Positions 62,576 through 64,000 of a stretch of DNA of 64,000 nt are shown here, piece after piece. How positions within the stretch are numbered: the stretch's first letter is position 1; each line of letters begins with the position of its first letter. The translations under genes were made by a program, and so were the position numbers. The DNA comes from Bacteroidales bacterium (GTDB taxonomy: Bacteria > Bacteroidota > Bacteroidia > Bacteroidales > Bacteroidaceae), in contig JAAYUD010000008.1 in NCBI GenBank assembly GCA_012517855.1, positions 1-64,000 on the forward strand. Direction: 5' to 3'. Below the pieces are notes generated by a model, which had not been told where the DNA came from, did no database searches, and saw nothing but the letters and a program-made list of their open reading frames with translations.

Positions 62576-64000
62576 ATGAGGAAAGAAGTAGAAGGAAAAA
62601 TTGTCGATATCTACAATAAAGAGATATTCGAGGGAGCAGTAGTCATTGATGATGACCGAATCGTAGCATTCAAAAGATGTGCAACAACCGCAAAAGGCTA
62701 TATTATTCCCGGTTTCATAGATTCTCATGTTCACATCGAAAGTTCTATGCTTACTCCACGGCATTTCGGAGAACTTATCATTGCCCAAGGTACATTGGCT
62801 ATTGTGACAGACCCTCACGAAATAGCCAATGTGATGGGAGTGAAAGGCATCAACTTCATGATGGAGAATAGTAAGGAATCACCTGTCAAGATGTTCTTTT
62901 CTATCCCCTCGTGCGTTCCTTCTACACCTTTTGATGTGGCCGGCGATATTGTATCCGCTGCCGACATCGAACAACTTGCCGCTACAGGTCGATTTGTGGC
63001 TCTGTCGGAAATGATGAACGTACCGGGAGTGTTGTATGGTGATAAAGAGGTGGTAGCCAAACTGAAAGCTGCAAACAAATACCATCTTCCCATAGATGGA
63101 CATTCGCCCGGTTTGAGTGGAAAAGATCTCGAGACGTATATTAAATACGGAGTGTCTACCGATCATGAATGTTTCTCGTTGCCCGAAGCCGAAGAGAAAA
63201 TTAAATCGGGTATGAAAATATTAATCCGAGAAGGAAGTGCCGCTCGAAATTACGAGGGACTCAAGCAATTAATCGGCAAATATCCAGACAAGTTGATGTT
63301 TTGCACAGACGATGCACATCCTGACGATATTATAGAACGGGGACATATAGATAAAATGGTGAGAAGAGCTGTTGCCGATGGTTTCGACTTGTTTGATGTG
63401 CTGAAAATAGCTACGGTCAATGCCATAGAACACTATAAGCTGAAGGATGTAGGCAGGCTGCGAATAGGTGACAAGGCAGACTTCATTATCGTTGAAGACC
63501 TTATATCATTCCATACCGAAAAAGTTTTTATAGACGGTCTGATACGGTTCGATGCCGACGACAAAGAACGATATGCCGAGAAGACGACAGACACAGAGGT
63601 TCATTTCAATAATTTCAATCATGATAAAATAAATTTGTCAGCACTGCAAAAGCCTGTCAAGGGAAAGACTACCGCCATCGAACTTGTTAAGGATGAATTG
63701 CTGACCAATGTTTATTCGTATATTCCGAAAGTGACGACAGACAATTTCGAATCCGATCGGCAACAAGATATTGCCAAAATAGTATATATCAATCGATATA
63801 ACAATGGTGCGCCTCAAGTAGCCCTTTGCAAAGGGTTCGGATTGAATAAAGGAGCCTTTGCCAGTTCGGTGGCACACGATACGCACAATATCATTGCCGT
63901 AGGCTGTAGCGATATGGATCTTTGCAGGGTTATCAATGCTCTTATCGAAAGCAAAGGTGGACTAGCTACTTGCGACGGGCAAACCACAGAAGTGTTGCCG
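62576..64000 (+). CDS. ade: Adenine deaminase, 3' end outside window
   Basis: The open frame from ATG 62576 (after TAGGAGGAA) runs to the window edge: 475 codons without a stop, against about 540-570 for the family. It has the amidohydrolase metal site GFIDSHVHIESSML, the EIANVMGV segment, LPIDGHSPGLSGKDL, STDHECFSLPEAEEKI and MFCTDDAHPDDI. The enzyme converts adenine to hypoxanthine and ammonia in purine salvage. The start is fixed by the ribosome-binding site. Confidence 0.95.
   Translation, partial: MRKEVEGKIVDIYNKEIFEGAVVIDDDRIVAFKRCATTAKGYIIPGFIDSHVHIESSMLTPRHFGELIIAQGTLAIVTDPHEIANVMGVKGINFMMENSKESPVKMFFSIPSCVPSTPFDVAGDIVSAADIEQLAATGRFVALSEMMNVPGVLYGDKEVVAKLKAANKYHLPIDGHSPGLSGKDLETYIKYGVSTDHECFSLPEAEEKIKSGMKILIREGSAARNYEGLKQLIGKYPDKLMFCTDDAHPDDIIERGHIDKMVRRAVADGFDLFDVLKIATVNAIEHYKLKDVGRLRIGDKADFIIVEDLISFHTEKVFIDGLIRFDADDKERYAEKTTDTEVHFNNFNHDKINLSALQKPVKGKTTAIELVKDELLTNVYSYIPKVTTDNFESDRQQDIAKIVYINRYNNGAPQVALCKGFGLNKGAFASSVAHDTHNIIAVGCSDMDLCRVINALIESKGGLATCDGQTTEVLP

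Noticed and set aside
1-64000. CRISPR array, IS element with transposase, or rRNA genes
   Set aside because: No regularly spaced direct repeats, no transposase frame and no rRNA sequence were seen; the repeats found are long mosaics or hairpins.

Overview
The window reads as chromosomal DNA of a Bacteroidales bacterium (Bacteroides, Phocaeicola or a close relative). The evidence is a SusC/SusD pair, many SPII lipoproteins with a Cys close behind a short signal, promoters of the Bacteroides type (TTTG, about 19 nt, TAnnTTTG), a phosphate butyryltransferase/butyrate kinase pair, and DUF3871 and RadC genes on an island. Base composition is AT-rich. Species cannot be fixed from the sequence.

Layout. 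1-737: mosaic non-coding repeat. 738-5103: prolyl oligopeptidase and metG. 5138-13104: a run of eight surface-glycan genes (FkbM methyltransferase, flippase, six glycosyltransferases), mostly joined by 4-8 nt overlaps. 13084-16590: sirtuin, two FKBP isomerases, an Lrp/AsnC regulator, a small membrane protein and a tRNA with anticodon CAT. 17038-18006: esterase. 18007-19263: second copy of the repeat family. 19264-25957: housekeeping block (LolC/E-like permease, rbfA, O-methyltransferase, aroQ, xerD, a TPR lipoprotein, a thioredoxin-fold lipoprotein).

26027-44250: comM (yifB), a Mg-chelatase-like AAA+ helicase gene, is split by an integrated island of 16,682 bp. Joining 26027-26946 to 43629-44250 gives an uninterrupted 513-codon gene, and both junctions share the dinucleotide GA. 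The island encodes a large serine recombinase next to its right end, a helicase-like protein, DUF3871 and RadC proteins, a short tyrosine recombinase, a type II restriction-modification pair, an AlbA_2 protein, a glycosyltransferase, three lipoproteins, tiny membrane proteins and zinc-ribbon/unknown genes. No conjugation or phage structural genes are visible.

44289-50594: a second FkbM methyltransferase, a GT90-like glycosyltransferase, buk-ptb, and two tandem LD-carboxypeptidases. 50595-51900: third copy of the repeat family. 51969-64000: SusC/SusD, greA with a terminator-like leader, a HIT protein, manC-like guanylyltransferase, tRNA-Leu(CAA), a PCMD lipoprotein, two outer-membrane proteins (one PagL-like) and the start of adenine deaminase, cut by the window edge.

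The two most unusual things are (1) three copies of a short leader that can fold as an H-type pseudoknot, with compensatory changes in both helices, each just before the start codon of one of three consecutive island genes; and (2) the comM island, whose reconstructed attP is a near-perfect inverted repeat around GA. A third is the mosaic intergenic repeat family with shared 17-mers and long hairpins.
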